A stretch of 64,000 nucleotides of DNA from Dimargaris cristalligena. Its lineage: Eukaryota > Kickxellomycota > Dimargaritomycetes > Dimargaritales > Dimargaritaceae. The stretch is from positions 44,900 to 108,899 of the forward strand of contig JANBQC010000022.1 in NCBI GenBank assembly GCA_027576995.1, read 5' to 3'. Positions within the stretch are counted from its first letter, which is position 1; every line of letters begins with the position of its first letter. Shown here piece by piece: positions 12,089 to 23,959 of the stretch. The translations under genes were made by a program, and so were the position numbers. The notes beneath the pieces were generated by a model. That model saw nothing but the letters and a program-made list of their open reading frames with translations. It did not search any database and had not been told where the DNA came from.

Positions 12089-14496
12089 GGCGGAGGTTGG
12101 TCGGGTCTCCCCCCGACGGGAGGGTTGGGGATAGGCGGGGAGGAGGCTGGGGCCGAAGGTGTGACCTAGGGGCTAGAGGGCTGAGGGTAAGGCGGGGTGG
12201 AGTGGAGTGGAGAAGGAGGGGCTGGGTAAGTCTTGATGGAAAAATGTGTGCCACGAAGTAGCGGGCGAGTGTCTCTCACATGGGTGTAAAACTGATCCAA
12301 AGTGCCGGGGAAACGTCGACGCCAAGACCTCGCAAACAGTAATTAAATTGGGCGCAATCAAGAAAGATATGAGCTTAGAAGAACAGCAATGGTGCGCAAC
12401 GGCGGCGGGTCCCGGGTCCCTTTTAAACCTCCCCAGCAGCTGCCCCGGTCTTACGAATCTTCTCTGTGGAATTGGCGCCAAGTAGCGTGTTCGGGGGGCC
12501 AATCCGTCGTCACCTCCCTCTTCTTTAGTTGGGTGGTTCTGACTCACAGTGGTTAATTTAGCTGACCAAGATCGATGCGGTTCTTCTCATTCCAGCCCCT
12601 TCTGCGGGTTGGTTAAGGGGCGACGTGGACCACGGCCATTGAGCTCGCAGTAACTCAGTGGGCAGTTAAGGCAACTGCCCAAGGCCAGGGAGAAGGGATC
12701 CTTGGCGTAGCAATAGGGCAGCCGCAGTTGCAGTGTGATTCTTCTCGACTGCGTCTCCGATTTTATATGGCCGCTCATTGTCCAGGTGATTGTCGTTGGG
12801 GTGGGGAGGCAATTCCCTTTTCGGGCCAAAAAAACGCGCGCAGCTGGCGGCAACTATTTGTTCTTTGCCGAATTAGGTGGGATGGGTTGAAGAGGCCCGA
12901 GTCGATAAGGGATGTCGAAGAGTGGCTATCGGTGGGAGAGCCCTTCCACTCCGGGCCGAAAGTAAGGAGCCAGGAACGGGCCGATCAGGGTTCGGCGAAT
13001 CGAGCGGGGAGGTTTTTTCCCGAACCGGTTAGCCGTATGCCACTGGCCCGTCTTTTATTTGAAATATTGATTGGGAGTCCTCGCAGTGGTGCAGATGGGG
13101 GAAGCACTGCGGCGTTCAGCTTTTTTTACCCAGCAGCTCGTACTGTCTCCTTCGACGACCCTGGGAGTCCTACATATTGGCGACGGTGGGGGTTCGTTGG
13201 AAAAGCTGGACTGTATTTAGAGCCTGTGGCCTCCAAAAAGGCCGCTCCCCATTGCTAGAGGATCGACCACCGGTTGGTATTAGACGCCCTTTCCCTTCAA
13301 CCAACCCCCCATCTTGGTTTTTTATTATTGATAATGGAAAACCCCTCAATTGGGTCCCGGACAGGGCTCAATATCGGAAACACAGCAAGCAAAGTTAGCC
13401 CCGCTGGGGTTCGAGGTCCACGGGCGATTACTTCAGGTATGCGGAGGGCCTACTAATGGCACTGCTTGGGAGGTTGCTGGGGGGTTTTATTAGGTGAGGA
13501 AGGCCCGCATCTAATAATGATTGGCGCCTGATCCGGCTAAACGTTTTGGCCCTTTCTCGGTTGGGAACTGCAGCCCTTCCACTACTGGACTAAGCGGGCT
13601 GTTTCAGCCAGTCGCATTATAGGCTATACTATGTCTGGCAGTGGCTCGCTGAGGAGAGAGTGGCCAATCAGCTTAACAATGTTTAAAAGGCACCAGTTGA
13701 AGGCGTGCGGTGCTAGGCCATGCAGTTCGTAATAGGTTACTACTACCCTCCACAAATGGGGCAGTATGCAAGGAGATTAACGACCAATGGCGTCTCCTAT
13801 TGCGAGGCTTTTTTCCCCGGGTGATTTATTACCCCCTGGACTATATTACTGCACCCTACATGGCTATTTTAGTCATTTGCGGGAAGTGGCCTGCCGTCTT
13901 CGAGTCAGCTAAACTACCGTTGTTAGGCTCGCGGTTAAATATTCAGGCGGGGCAGCCCTCCGACTCTTCAGTGCTTCCCCATTGCTATAAAACTAGTCGT
14001 CGCGGCCCCCGGTTGGCCCGTATTTTTGGAAGTTTTCTTTGGCATATGCAATAATCCCGTCTTGGCCAAGGCGACTAGACTCCAGTCACATTGCCCTCGC
14101 CCTGGTACCCCCTTCGCATTCTTCTTTTGGTGCATCTCCTCCCGTATTTAGTCTTTTCTATTTAATTTTTGCTCCTCGCACTATAACCTCGGTTTCCCGC
14201 TTGGGTGGGCCACTTCTGCTTCGTTTAATTTTTTTGAATTTTATTGTTTACCGGTGCACGCCTCATAAACCCTGCCCAATCTCTACTCCAAAGCCCCCTT
14301 CCTGCATGCTCGTACCCTATATTCGTTTTTAGACTGATCCGCCCATTCATTTTAATTTCGGGTACGTCACTAAATATCCTATTTTGAGAAAATTACCCGG
14401 TAAAGATTTTGGTTCTGCAGCCACTACATTAATATTTCCTTTTATAACCCGCATGCGTAGCTCGGCTCCCGAGGCCATCATTCTCCCCAATCCTCT
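12089..14496. other. Gene-free stretch before the MFS transporter
   Basis: The 150 bases next to 12,089 are GC-rich and may be the leader of the small minus-strand gene. A 176-codon open frame at 12,728–13,258 begins with TTG rather than ATG and has no recognisable motif or compositional bias, so I do not call it. The segment from about 14,100 to 14,490 is T/C-rich and is the likely promoter and leader of the transporter gene that starts at 14,497. Confidence 0.5.
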
Positions 14497-16235
14497 ATGG
14501 CTGCAGCTGCCCCCCGTCGAATTAGCCAAGCGTGGTCCGATAAGAAGTCCCTGGAAATAGTACCCGGCCTAGCCGTTCCCCGCCATGACGAGTCGCTTAC
14601 CCCGACTGAGTGCAGCTCAGCCCACACTGATCCCTCCGATAAGGAGGCCGACGACGACCGGTCCATTGTGTATACCGTATTCAGCACCCGCCAAAAAAAA
14701 TTCATTGTTCTATTGCTCAGCACCGCCGGCTTGGTCGCCCCTCTCAGCTCGACTATGTATTTGCCGGCCCTCAACACCATTCAAACAGAGATGAACACCA
14801 CCTCCGTAATGCTTAAACTGACCATTTCACTGTACATGGTGGGGATGGGCATCGCCCCTATGGTGTGGGGCACCTTGTCGGATACCGTCGGGCGGCGGCC
14901 CATTTATATCATTTCGTTTGTGATTTACATCCTGGCTTGCGTGGGCTGTGCCTTATCCAACGGAATCGGTATGCTACTCGCAATGCGGCTGATCCAGTCG
15001 CTGGGTTCCTCCTCCGTAATTGCCGTGGGGGCGGGCTCCTTGTGCGACCTGTTCGAGGCTAAGAGACGAGGGCGGGCCCTGGGGTTCTTCTTTGTTGGGG
15101 CCTTGATTGGACCCATCATTGGTCCAACCATTGGCGGTTATGTGTCTCAGTACCTCGACTGGCGGTGGACGTTCTGGATCCTGGCTATCCTGGGTGGGGT
15201 GGTGCTGGTGCTTATTGTCATATTCTTACCCGAGACCCACCGAGGAGTGGTGGCTGCTAAATACGATGTCCGGATGGAAAACGTAACACCCCCATCGAAG
15301 TCCTGGGCCTTTAACCCGCTCCTCCCCCTCTACTATCTAAAATACCCCTATGTCACCCTCACCATCATCAACATTTCCCTGGCCTACGGTGGCCTCTACG
15401 CCATGAGTACCTCCATGCCCGCCTCCTTTGCCCGGGTCTACAACCTATCCACTTCCAACGTAGGACTGACCTACATTGCCTCGGGGGTCGGTAATATCAT
15501 CGGGTCGGTTGCCGGGGGCAACTTCGCCGACTTTATGATGCACCGTTTTCGGGATCGTATGGAGCGTGCTCAGGTAGCGGCCGAGCCGCACGAGGATGGG
15601 GACGCGCCGACCATTACCATTGCTGATGTACCGAAGGAACAGCGCCTAACTGGCGGGGTCTACTTTTGCTGGCTTATGCCGACCTGCCTCTTAATTTTTG
15701 GCTGGCTCATTAACAAGCACGAGCCGCTCGCCGCCGTCCTCGTTGTTCAATTCTTCTGTAAGTTACCCACGTGGGCTGTAAAGGCGGGCGGAGGGCTCGC
15801 CCTGGGTGGATTTAATCTGTAATTAACCATTCTTAATGAGGGACTAACTTGATCTGCCTTAATATCCTGTGGTATTGGCGACTGTATGTTTTTTTGCAAT
15901 TGGGCCATTCCATGGCTGGCTGTATACCCTTGGCTCACGTTGACTCCTTGGCATTAGTCGGCTTGGGAATGACCTTCATCTTTTCCGCGTATTCCACCTA
16001 CCTCGTCGATATCTTTACCGGTCGGAGCGCTACGATCACGGCCCTTAACAACAGCACTCGATCAATTTGGGCGGCGGTCTGTAGCGTGATTGAAGACCCC
16101 ATCGAAACTGGCATAGGCCCAGGCTGGACCTTTACCCTGTTTGCCCTCTTGGAATTCTTTGGGGGACTTCTCATGCTATTCGTGTTTATCTATGGCAAGC
16201 GTTGGCGGGAGCGCTGGCCCCCGGCTTCTAAATGA
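14497..16235 (+). CDS. MFS drug:H+ antiporter of the DHA1 (QDR/AQR1-like) family
   Basis: Two exons, 14497–15757 and 15958–16235, give 512 residues. The intron begins GTAAGT at 15758 and ends TTAG at 15957; joining restores the phase exactly and makes the phrase QFFFGLGMTFIFS running into STYLVDIFTG, typical of transmembrane segments 10–11 of this family. A hydrophilic N-terminus of about 60 residues precedes helix 1 (FIVLLLSTAGLVAPLSS). The MFS signature GTLSDTVGRRPIY follows helix 2, and GALIGPIIGPTIGG matches the antiporter motif C of helix 5. Twelve helices with a central loop (about residues 345–385) are evident. Substrates of known relatives are polyamines, quinidine, weak acids and azoles; the actual substrate cannot be read here. 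The protein is expected in the plasma membrane. The short first-exon read-through would lose the last two helices. Confidence 0.92.
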
Positions 16236-16662
16236 GCGGACAGGTTGAATAATTAGTCAACGAGTATATTATTAACCACCACGTCTATCAGGAGGCCTCA
16301 CGATAACCCCCTTACTTTTATTTAATATTTAGAATTCGGCAAATTGAATAAAATTGAATGCTTGATTGTTCGGCTAGCTAGAGAGGTTGCGAGTAAAAGA
16401 ACCTTGCGCAAATAACAAGGGTGAATCCAGGGTATTTTCATTGACCAAATTAGTGGAATATACTTCCGGGTTGGACCAATATAGAAAACCCGCGCAATTA
16501 CCACCCTATCCAATGGAGAGGGCCCCTCATATACTTTATAGCCCAGAATAAAACACTGCCCCACCCCCATTGCTTTTCCAATTCAATCAAGTTAAGCAGG
16601 CCCCTGATTCCCTTGCTTTCCCTAATTTTGTTTCCGGCAACTTTTGATGCGTTCATAGCCCC
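16236..16662. other. Intergenic spacer, MFS to cysteine synthase
   Basis: About 430 bases, AT-rich, holding the 3' region of the transporter and the promoter of the cysteine synthase-like gene. No separate gene is visible. Confidence 0.5.
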
Positions 16663-17874
16663 ATGGGTTCGCCTTTGCCCCTCACCCTCTCATTTCTGGC
16701 CGGCCTTCTCGTGGGCTATTGGGCCCTTAGCAGGCGACCGTCTTCCCGTCGTGACCCCTCAGGAGATTCGCCGGCCTCTCCGTCTCCAACCCACTTGCGG
16801 GTGGTGGAGGGCGTCGCTGGTTTAATTGGAAATACCCCACTGGTACGGTTACCCAGTCTCTCCGCGGCCACGGGTTGTCAGATCTATGCCAAGGCCGAGT
16901 TTCTGAATCCAGGTGGCAGCCCCAAGGACCGGGTGGCCTTGACCATGGTCGAAATGGCCGAGGCCCGCGGTGACCTACGGCCCCACACCGACTCGTGCCT
17001 GTTCGAGGGTACGGTAGGCTCTACCGGCATTTCCCTGGCCATGATCGCGCGCGCCAAGGGCTATCGTTGCCATATCGTTATGCCGGACGACCAAGCGGCT
17101 GAGAAATACGCCTTACTAGCCCGGCTAGGGGCCGAGGTGGAGAAGGTGCGCCCGGTAGGGATTGTGAATCCGGGTCACTTTGTTAATATGGCCCGTACCC
17201 GAGCGGCCTCGTACGGCCGGGCGGAGGACCCCCTGGGCCCGCGGGGATATTTTGCGGACCAATTTGAAAACCTGGCCAATTTCGAGGCCCACTACCAGGG
17301 AACCGGGCCGGAAATTCTGGCCCAGACCGAGGGCGTTTTGGACGCCTTGATTGCGGGAGCCGGAACGGGGGGCACCCTGGCGGGGCTCACCCGGTTCCTT
17401 AAGCCGCGCGTTCCCAGACTACGGGTGGTCTTGGCCGACCCCCCCGGGTCCGGGCTATTTCACCGGGTGCAGCACGGGGTGTTCTACTGTCCGGAGGAGG
17501 CCGAGGGCAGCCGCCGGCGCCACCAAGTGGACACCGTGGTGGAGGGGATTGGCATCAATCGGTTGACGCGTAACTTTGCCCAAATTGCCGATGCGACGTG
17601 GATAGACGACGCCGTCCGGGTCACGGATCAGGAAGCCGTAGCCATGGCCCGTTATCTGGTCCAGCACGAGGGGCTATTTGTAGGCAGCTCATCGGCAGTT
17701 AATTGTGTCGCCACCGTCCGAACGGCGCGGGCGCTGGGACCAGGACATACCTTGGTCACCATCCTTTGTGATTCGGGGCAACGCCACTTGACCAAGTTTT
17801 GGAGTGACGACTACCTGACCAACCAGGGCCTTGACACGGCGTTCCCCGACTCCTTATCATTTCTAGACGCTTAA
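16663..17874 (+). CDS. MCY1: Membrane-anchored cysteine synthase-like PLP enzyme (MCY1/CS2 type)
   Basis: Single-exon gene of 403 residues in the beta-substituting PLP (fold type II) family that makes cysteine from O-acetylserine and sulfide. A hydrophobic segment at residues about 9–23 followed by SRRPSSRR resembles the N-terminal anchor of yeast Mcy1, a mitochondrial outer membrane protein. The catalytic lysine is Lys88 in GGSPKDR. The substrate loop reads TVGSTG (117–122) in place of the TSGNTG of canonical O-acetylserine sulfhydrylases. The PLP-phosphate loop is GAGTGGTLAG. The C-terminal part has SSAVNC and CDSGQRHLTKFWSDDYL, as in this subfamily. The ATG at 16663 is the first one before the anchor. 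I assign the symbol by resemblance to the yeast subfamily; true cysteine-forming activity is uncertain for that group. Confidence 0.88.
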   Translation: MGSPLPLTLSFLAGLLVGYWALSRRPSSRRDPSGDSPASPSPTHLRVVEGVAGLIGNTPLVRLPSLSAATGCQIYAKAEFLNPGGSPKDRVALTMVEMAEARGDLRPHTDSCLFEGTVGSTGISLAMIARAKGYRCHIVMPDDQAAEKYALLARLGAEVEKVRPVGIVNPGHFVNMARTRAASYGRAEDPLGPRGYFADQFENLANFEAHYQGTGPEILAQTEGVLDALIAGAGTGGTLAGLTRFLKPRVPRLRVVLADPPGSGLFHRVQHGVFYCPEEAEGSRRRHQVDTVVEGIGINRLTRNFAQIADATWIDDAVRVTDQEAVAMARYLVQHEGLFVGSSSAVNCVATVRTARALGPGHTLVTILCDSGQRHLTKFWSDDYLTNQGLDTAFPDSLSFLDA

Positions 17875-18197
17875 TATTATATACACATGCACACACCCAT
17901 TATTAGGAACCAGGGATGGTTGAGCGCAATTGAAGGCGGATTTTATGTATTAAAACATGGGACATGGGTAACAACTAAACATGACGCAGACGGACGAAGA
18001 GAGTAATGAAACGATAATACAGGATACAATGACACAGTGAGGAGGGGACGAGACAAGCGTAGATTGGGCCCTATACTAACAGCGCGGATGGCGTTCGACC
18101 GAGGCATGGCTATGTGGGTGGTCATATCACATGGTGAATGAGAAGGAAAGGAGAGGAGCCTTGGGCGAGGTATATTTTAGGAGATGGCCCCAAAAAT
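17875..18197. other. Convergent spacer between cysteine synthase and RRM genes
   Basis: A 323-base region that is AT-rich and holds the 3' ends of two convergent genes. No gene is seen within it. Confidence 0.5.
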
Positions 18198-18735
18198 TTA
18201 CTCGGCGTTGTCGCGGGAGGTGCGCCAGTTGGAGCTCTCATCGGCGTTGTAACGGCTGTTGTTGTTACCGTTGTAGTCCCCGCGTCCTCGACCACCACGG
18301 AAGCTACCCCGGCCGCGCTGGCCGTTGTTGTTGTAGGGACGGTTACCACCGGTACGGACACCCTGCTCGGCGGCGAAGTCAACCTTGATTTGACGGCCGT
18401 CCAGCTCGTAACCATTGAGCTTCTCAATGGCCTCTAGGGCAGCCTCGTGGGTAGCGTAGGTCACGAACCCGAAGCCACGGCTGCGCTCTGTTGATACGGG
18501 GAACACAAAGGGGGTGCTAGAACGAGGTTAGCGCTTGCGCGGGCAGCTGGGGGGTAAGGCGGGGTAGATGATGAAGAAGAGGGATACATTATTTGGAGGG
18601 GAGGGGGAACTTACGGGTTTCGCGGTCTTGAACAACGGTAGCCTGGGTGACCTCACCGAACTGGCCGAAGAGCTCGTAGAGATGGTCCTGGGTGGTGTTC
18701 CAGGACAGGGATCCGACAAACAAACGGCAGGACAT
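18198..18735 (-). CDS. Glycine-rich RRM RNA-binding protein
   Basis: Two exons on the minus strand, 18735–18615 and 18487–18198, give 136 residues. The intron (127 nt) starts GTAAGT and ends CAG, and the junction restores DRETQRSRGFGFVTY, the canonical region around RNP1. A single RRM spans residues about 4–80: RNP2 is LFVGSL (5–10) and RNP1 is RGFGFVTY (44–51). The tail (about 85–136) is rich in Gly, Arg and Asn with RGRGSFRGGRGRG, resembling plant GRP and animal cold-inducible RNA-binding proteins. Such proteins bind single-stranded RNA and act in splicing, stability or stress responses, in nucleus and cytoplasm. The ATG at 18735 immediately precedes the RRM. The upstream sequence is C/T-rich on the coding strand, as expected of a leader. 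The precise RNA targets cannot be inferred. Confidence 0.92.
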
Positions 18736-20335
18736 GGTGGTGTAGTTGGGGGAGGAGGGGGATGGAGATTGAGACGAGGACGGATCACCAAAGATGGTGA
18801 AGAAGAAACGGAGGAAAAGGCGGGTAAAGGGGAGAGAGGGGAGCCGGGCGGGGAGCTGAACTTAGGGTAGTTGGGGTGCCCCAGCTTCGGGTATTCTCGC
18901 ACTCACTCTCTTTTCTTCTCCCCCATCCGGCGTTTTTTTCCAACCTTCGGTGAGAAAATGGGGGACAAGGATGGGGCGCATACATACCCCAAGGAATAAA
19001 AGGCAATGGGAAGGGGTCACGTGGGTCTATTCCCTTTGATTTTCGATTAATCATTATCAGTACTATACTACTACTACTGACAAGCAGGTTTTCACTGATT
19101 CCACTTTGGTTGGAAAGGGAAGGAAGGGACCGCCGATCCATTGTTATTGGTCACCCCCAACCAGCCAACCGCTAGTGGTTCTTCAGAGTAAGAAGCTGGT
19201 TTCGAGACCACTGCCACAGTGCCTCGAAACACCATCGGCCGCCCGTCTTTTAAATCCCCAAATGCACTCCAAACCGGCCCCCTCACTCTAGAACTGCCGT
19301 GGGCATCGGCTCAGTGTGGATATACATTAACTAGTGAACGACCATCGGGCGGCTAGGGCGGGTAATATCCTAAAGTAATCCTGCCCACATACACACCCAG
19401 TTCTACATGACTGTAATTGCAGCCGCTAAGTGGGACAGCTACCCTAGAACTGAACATGCGACGGGTCCCAATACCTCAGGGCCCCCACTCAGTGAAGCGC
19501 GAACTGCTGCCGACCCGACCCGCAATGCAATCCCAGAGAACAGAAACGAATCTATTGACCAGAACCCCAGACTCGTTGATACATATATAGCCTGCGTTAG
19601 AGGGTTGTTGCGAGGAGTGGGAAGGAACAGGGCACGAGGGGCGGAAGGGTTTCCTGCCACTGGATATAGTGTGGTATGCTAATAGATACTCGATAATAAG
19701 TAGGGGGATACTAATGGATATACTGGAAGAACGGGAAATATTTGGGGATGGCTATGGAAACACTAGGAAGGATACTCAAGACAGGAACACGTTTTCCTGG
19801 AGACGTTCACATAAGATGGTCTGTTTTATTCATAGATTGGAAATGCTGGTGCTATGTATACAGCATCAGCAGGCATAAGGCGAATAGCGAATTATAGCAA
19901 GTTAGAGATAGAGACCAAAAGTTCGCTGTGGCAGATTCGATGACGAATGGCCGCAGCGCTAAAAATCATAAAATGGACGAAACCAGTGGGATTTTGGCAT
20001 CAATTTGGAATATGAATAATCGGGACAAACTAGTATAGACTAGAGTAGGCCCATTTCTAATTGGATTAGACATGCGCGCTGCGGATCATAGCTAAGTTTC
20101 CAATTAAAAATGGAGATTGAAATGGTAAAAATGTTTCACTCATATCTTATTAAAATAACAATTTATACTTTAACCTAAGAAACTCAAATTCCCCTCTCGG
20201 GCCTCAGTGCACGGTAAACCTTCCGCCGGTCCCTCTTGGCCACCCATCATATAATCAGCCATACTTTCCAGCTTAAAAATAGAGGTCGACTCGCCTTAGA
20301 TATAACTTAGGTTAGATCGATGTATATGGGCTAGG
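18736..20335. other. Gene-free stretch, includes leader of RRM gene
   Basis: The first 300 bases are purine-rich on the plus strand, that is pyrimidine-rich on the strand of the RRM gene, and are its likely promoter and leader. From about 19,700 the sequence is AT-rich without coding character. It ends in the 3' region of the minus-strand pseudouridine gene. No repeat or RNA gene was recognised. Confidence 0.5.
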
Positions 20336-23300
20336 TCAAATAAGCTCGATCCCATTCAGAAGACTAGGGTTGATGTCCGGATGGATTGGTTCATCTGATT
20401 GTAGGGACAAAACGGCAGCGGCCTGCCCTTGGTTGACTATTTGCATCAGGCTCACAAGGCTTGGTTGGGCGTTCTGGGGGGCACTCTGAAAATACCAGGT
20501 AAGTCCGGCCACCAACGTACCCACTAGACTGAAATCAGCTCATTGAAAGAGACCCAATCATATTAAGTTGCATTATTAAGAGTCAGTTATATGGGCAAAC
20601 ACCACATCAGATCTAGATTAGATAAATGCAATCATGTTCCCCAGGGAGGCGTCCGACCATCACACATCCATTATTCCCTCAGCTGGAGGAATTATAAGAT
20701 GCCTATGGTTGTACACAGTCAAACAATGAGAATACTCTCATTAAAGCCAATCTCACTTACCTGTCCCCGGCACCCGCCACACTCCGGATGCTGGTACATA
20801 AATGGGCCGGGATATAAGCTAGTTCGATGGTGAGCGGGTATCCACCATCAATCGGGATAAAGCCCGCCACTTGCCACGCCGCCGTTCCCGACGGAAACCG
20901 CTCGGAAGGTAATTCAAGGGGGCGAATGGGCTGGGATAACCCACCTGGTATCCCGGTCGAGTCATCTGAGGACTGAGCCCGGTAGGCCCGAACAATAAGA
21001 ACCCCTATGCTACCCAGTTTGACTACCAAGTTAGGCACGATGGTGGTAACGAGCATAAGGGCTTGTTTTAACATAGTTTGGGCAGTGGCGGGGGCTATAG
21101 TAGTAGCAGTAGAGCCCCCGGGCATGGAATCGGGACCCGTTTGTCGTCCACGACGGGCCATTACGGTTGCCCATGGGTGATGTAAGTTGGACACCAGTTG
21201 GCTGACATTGGCATCCCAACCATCCTGCCAGGCCGTAAGGGACTCCAAAGCCCCAAAGAGGGCGGCCAACTCGCTCCGGTCAGGAGTGGCGTAGTTTACC
21301 ACCGGGTGACTGCTAGTCAGGCGACTAAGAGTCTGACGAAAACCTGGACCATCTGATATTCCCATACTGGTATGGAGGTGTTGCCATGCCTCAATAAGCT
21401 TAATGGCCTTTGGCCCCGAGGTGGGCTCGAAGACCGTACATAAGCAAGGCTGATACTGAGGGTGGATCACGCGGGCCACAGTAGAAGGAGCTAGGTTGCC
21501 ATCGAAGCAGAGCACAGTGGGAGCACCCATCCTTGTCGGGTGGGCCAATAATCCAGTGAGGAGGGCATCCAATGCGTCAGTTGGCCCTTGAGTTAAAATG
21601 GCCATATCCGCTACCGCCACCACCAGCTCCCCATCGGGGCTATGCACCGCATTGTACACCGCCGTGGACTGGCCGGAGACGACTGACACATGGTCCGTTG
21701 CAATGGAATGTCGGGCCATATGGTCAGTAATGCGTGCTCCATTGGTATCGGCCCCAACCCAAGAAACGAACCGTGGAGCCAGGCCCAGTTGCTGGCAAAC
21801 CCGAGCAATGTTATAGCCCACCCCTCCGGTGGAATAGCGGGTTTCCCCGGGGTTGGATGTCCGTGTGTATTGGTCCCAGGGCCGGTTGGGTGATACAAGG
21901 GTACCCGGGATTTCACCAGCTGCAATGGTGCTAATGATATCCGTTGCACAGCCCCCAGCAATAATCTGCTCACAATGATCAGTTGCGGTACCAGAGATGA
22001 GATAAGGAACAGGTCAAGATGTTGTAAATCGTAGTCATTAGTGTCATGAAGTTTTTAAAGCCATGTATATTACCGTCAATGGTTCTACACTCCTGTAAGG
22101 CTTACGTACTGGCGAGGCATTGGGGAGCGGGTCTGCGTTCGGTATAGTCCCATGGGTTTGGAAGAGATATGGTTGATGGCTCATACCCGAGGTAGTCTAG
22201 TTTACAAAAAGTGGGAGGGGGTGTGTGGCATTAGCATGGATAATATATATAAAAATAGCCTTTAGATCACAATGAATACTGCTAGTTGCACAGGATTTTA
22301 TTAAGGGAAAATGTAAAAATATAGTTAGAGGGTGGTCTACATTCCCCTCCCCAATCCTTTCTTTGTATACATCATACCCTACTAAGCCAGACGATACAAT
22401 ATAATTCAGGGAAGGTTATAGGTATATGTATAGATATAGATATAAGTGGCCGGTTAGTTGTACATGGTAATGAGCTGAGGCCGTCCATGACAACCATCAA
22501 GGGCTATTTACTTTAGCTTTTCGCAGGTCAGCCAGCTCCCGGGCAATGGCACTTCCCACTGTCGCGTTGTTTTTGATAAGAGTAACATCTAAAGGAGAGA
22601 GGACCAACAACGAAGGAAGTAGTAATTAGTGACAAGGGGCCAGGGTTATTCTTACTCATTAGCATGTGGAGCAGAGGTGAAGGCAATCTACCTGGCTCAA
22701 TGGGGGGTGTAGCAGTGACTAAAAGAAATATTCGGATAGCGGAGGCAAGTTAGGTTATACATACTGGCTTTTAACGATTCACCCTTGGTTAATTCATTCA
22801 CCCGTTGGAGTAGGAATGGAGTGACGTCTTTGCCCGAAATACCTCGGTCGCTGGGGAATAGTAATCATCAAGGAGAGTCGGATAGATCATAATATCACAA
22901 AATATTAGTATAGTCGGGGGGGGGGGTTATTCTGGGTAATACCGTTACACCATCAAGTATAGTGGCTTTGGAATTAACAACCCTTAAAAAATCTGGGTGT
23001 GGCTAACATGTACAATGGTGGGCCTACCTAGCCTCTTGGATGGCTTGCTGAATACTCTGCTGGATAAGGGCACCATTGGCCGCCCCTTCGATGGGGATGG
23101 GCACGGCCAGAACCATTCCAGTCTGCAGAGGTAGGCCCAGCTGGGTAGCAACTAAATGGGCGCATTCCCGAGTACTGGAAGTGAACCAGGGACTGCGACA
23201 GCCACTGTCAGCTGCGAAAAAAGCCGGGAAGGCCGGCCCCGGCCCCACGGTAATAACCGGCACCCCCTGGGTCTCTAAGTACTCCAGAGTGCGAGGAATA

Positions 23301-23959
23301 TCGAGAATGGATTTAGAGCCGGCGCAGACCACCGCCACGGGGGTGCGGCCTAGCTCCGTCAAGTCCGCGCTAATGTCCAGGGACCGGTGGCCATCCCGAT
23401 GAACCCCGCCGATACCCCCGGTGACAAATAGCGGGATGCCACACTGGTGGGCAATCAGCATAGTGGTAGCTACAGTGGTGGCCCCCGGTAAACGTCGGCT
23501 CAGGACAGCAGCCAAATCCCGGCGGGAGGTTTTGACGGGCTGGAGGGCAGCGGGATTCCCATTAGGCAGGCGGGCGGTTTCGCCGAGTGCGAGAAGACGG
23601 TCGTTGGTGAGTCCCACTTGAATGCGACCACCCCAGACGGCAATGGTGGCAGGGGTGCAGCCTTGCTCGCGCACAATGGCCTCCACAGTTTGGGCCGTTT
23701 CGATATTGGCCGGGTAGGGCATCCCGTGGGTAATGATGGTGGACTCCAGGGCAACTACCGGCCGGCCCACGGCTAGGGCCTCGCGGACCTCGGGGGTAAC
23801 CTGGACAAAGTCGGAGCTGAGCCAGGGAGCCGAAGGTGCGGCACGCGTGGGGTGGTAGGTTCGGGAATGGGAGGGGAACAGTGGGCGGTGGCTGCTCCGG
23901 GAAACGGGGCCGAGCGGGAGAAGGAAAGGTCGGGTTAGTTCCCGCAGAGAGCGTAGCAT
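20336..23959 (-). CDS. Bifunctional pseudouridine-5'-phosphate glycosidase / pseudouridine kinase (PsuG–PfkB fusion)
   Basis: Five exons on the minus strand: 23959–23028, 22850–22765, 22588–22512, 21965–20761 and 20528–20336, giving 830 residues; every junction is in phase with GT–AG ends. Residues 1–365 are PsuG (indigoidine synthase A family): RPVVALESTIITHGMPYP, CAGSKSILDIP, then SDRGISGKDVTPFLL and NVTLIKNNA across exons 2 and 3. Residues 366–830 are a PfkB sugar kinase: IIAGGCATDII at its start, TSNPGETRYSTGGVGYN, and GAGDSLVGTLVAGL, where the catalytic Asp lies, across the last junction. The pair phosphorylates pseudouridine and splits the C-glycosidic bond to uracil and ribose 5-phosphate. 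The first 45 residues (MLRSLRELTRPF, Arg/Ser-rich, no acid) look like a mitochondrial presequence. Intron 3 is 546 nt, and retaining it would stop translation five codons on, giving PsuG alone. The fused order is known from other fungi. Confidence 0.9.
22916..22926. repeat. G11 homopolymer in an intron
   Basis: A run of eleven G on the plus strand inside intron 1 of the PsuG–PfkB gene. Confidence 0.9.

Noticed and set aside
12728..13258. 176-codon open frame on the plus strand
   Set aside because: It starts with TTG, has random-looking composition, no motif and no leader features.
22680..22730. 27-nt micro-exon between PsuG exons 2 and 3
   Set aside because: It keeps the frame, but inserts residues into the conserved phrase SLKANVTLIKNNA that direct splicing restores.
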